From contig NZ_CCSE01000001.1 in assembly GCF_000756715.1 (NCBI RefSeq), positions 1,270,001-1,334,000 on the forward strand: a stretch of 64,000 bases of DNA, in the 5' to 3' direction. Of the stretch, positions 62,990 to 64,000 are shown one piece after another. Made by a program: the position numbers and the translations under genes. How positions within the stretch are numbered: position 1 is the first letter of the stretch; each line of letters starts with the position of its first letter. The DNA is from Jeotgalicoccus saudimassiliensis (GTDB lineage Bacteria; Bacillota; Bacilli; Staphylococcales; Salinicoccaceae). The notes beneath the pieces were generated by a model. That model worked only from the letters and a program-made list of their open reading frames with translations. It did no database searches and was not told the DNA's origin.

Positions 62990-64000
62990 AGTAATCGTAC
63001 TCGACCCTGTAAGCCAGGAGGGCATACAGGCAATAATTGATAATGACAACTTCAGCGTTACACGCCAGGAAGGTTTATCGGAATCGCAGATTATCGATAT
63101 CATCCATGATTTTGACGCAGTGATTGTCCGCAGCCAGACTACTATTACAGAGCGTATTATCCAGCACGCGAAAAAACTTAAAATGATCGCCCGTGCAGGT
63201 GTCGGTGTCGATAATATCGATATTGATGCTGCAACTAAACACGGTGTTATCGTCGTCAACGCACCGGAAGGAAACACGATTTCAGCGACGGAGCATACTA
63301 TGGCAATGATGCTCACAATGGCACGCGACATTCCGGAAGCATATAAGGAACTGACGGCCGGTGAGTGGAACCGCGGCGCACATAAAGGTGTGGAGCTGTA
63401 CGGTAAAACTTTAGGTATTATCGGAGCAGGTAAAATCGGTTTCGGTGTTGCACGGCGCGCGAAGAGTTTCGGCATGAAAATCGTTGCATTTGATCCTTAC
63501 TTATCAGATGAACGTGCTCGCGACAACCATATCGAGAAAATGGAAGTTGATGAAGTTGCAGCAGCGGCTGATTTCATTACTGTTCATACACCGCTGACAC
63601 CGCAGACGAAAGGAATCATCGGGGCGGACTTCTTTAAAAAATGTAAAAAAGAAGGTGTCTACCTGATAAACGTTGCCCGTGGGGGCATTATCGACGAAGA
63701 TGATCTGCTGGAAGCACTCGATGCCGGCATCGTCAAAGGTGCAGCACTCGATGTGTTCGTTACAGAACCGCCGGAAAACACAGCTCTGTTAACACACAGA
63801 CGTACTGTCGTGACACCTCACCTCGGTGCCTCAACTGCTGAAGCACAGGAAAAAGTGGCAGTCAGTGTCGCGAAGGAAATTATCGAATACTTTGAGGACA
63901 ACAAGATTACACATGCAGTCAATGCGCCGCGAATCAGCGAAACTGTTACCGAAGAGCTAAAGCCGTATATGTCTATCGTAGAACATCTCGGCCAGTTCGG
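62976..64000 (+). CDS. serA: D-3-phosphoglycerate dehydrogenase (3' end beyond window)
   Basis: The first step of serine synthesis: oxidation of 3-phosphoglycerate with NAD. About 341 codons are visible. Marks: RSQTTITERIIQHAKKLKMIARAGVGVDNID, the NAD-binding GIIGAGKIGFGVARRAKSFGM, and the catalytic NVARGGIIDEDDL and TPHLGASTAEAQ. The C-terminal intervening and ACT domains are expected beyond the edge. ATG at 62976 follows CAGGAGAA inside the aminotransferase gene. Confidence 0.93.
   Translation, partial: MTKHKVIVLDPVSQEGIQAIIDNDNFSVTRQEGLSESQIIDIIHDFDAVIVRSQTTITERIIQHAKKLKMIARAGVGVDNIDIDAATKHGVIVVNAPEGNTISATEHTMAMMLTMARDIPEAYKELTAGEWNRGAHKGVELYGKTLGIIGAGKIGFGVARRAKSFGMKIVAFDPYLSDERARDNHIEKMEVDEVAAAADFITVHTPLTPQTKGIIGADFFKKCKKEGVYLINVARGGIIDEDDLLEALDAGIVKGAALDVFVTEPPENTALLTHRRTVVTPHLGASTAEAQEKVAVSVAKEIIEYFEDNKITHAVNAPRISETVTEELKPYMSIVEHLGQF

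Overview
The window is a chromosomal segment of a low-GC Gram-positive bacterium, most likely a member of the Staphylococcaceae. The S10-spc-alpha ribosomal block continues through rplQ, ecfA1-ecfA2-ecfT, truA, rplM and rpsI, as in Bacillales. There is no map gene between adk and infA. A FemX-type lipid II glycyltransferase, a SirR-like manganese regulator and a class V aminotransferase-serA pair also fit. Base composition looks higher in G+C than Staphylococcus aureus, so a Jeotgalicoccus- or Salinicoccus-like genus is my guess. No phage, insertion sequence, CRISPR array, tRNA or rRNA gene is visible.

Layout. 1-303: four evenly spaced sigma-A-type promoters pointing left out of the window, very probably the promoter stack of an rRNA operon just beyond the edge. 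337-8328 (minus): kbaA-salA, an amidohydrolase, proC, a hemolysin III protein, a UTP-sugar uridylyltransferase, pdp and a small unknown gene. 8442-13407 (plus): an SDR gene, then a manganese ABC operon (mntABCD-like) with its DtxR-family regulator. 13758-24636: dps with PerR-type boxes, RNase H, efflux and flavin enzymes, a YhgE-like membrane protein, corA and an NCS1 nucleobase permease. 24788-36224: pucR, ridA, further transporters, a bacillithiol-transferase-like DinB protein, lipoproteins and small enzymes. 36340-54596 (minus): about 35 translation, RNA polymerase, secretion and ECF-transporter genes. 54892-64000: a purine permease, a YczE-type membrane protein, a four-gene plus-strand cluster around a drug exporter, femX-like, a nadR-like bifunctional NAD gene, and an aminotransferase-serA operon cut by the right edge.

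Non-coding DNA carries much of the novelty. Three intergenic tandem arrays (6, 14 and 9 units) share an exact 41-bp period, with one hairpin per unit, although the first array has a different sequence from the other two. A possible minus-strand small RNA lies at about 27530-27616. A nested 86-bp hairpin element lies between convergent genes at 28053-28138. The S10 operon promoter is built into the terminator stem of the upstream purine permease gene.

Functional themes: metal and oxidative-stress homeostasis (mnt operon, PerR-type dps), nucleobase and nucleoside salvage (pdp, three nucleobase permeases, pucR, a YjjG-like nucleotidase), protein synthesis, and amino-acid or cofactor synthesis (proC, serA, nadR). 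Start codons were chosen from ribosome-binding sites; where an upstream in-frame start exists it is mentioned. All functional calls are from reading the sequence, without database searches.
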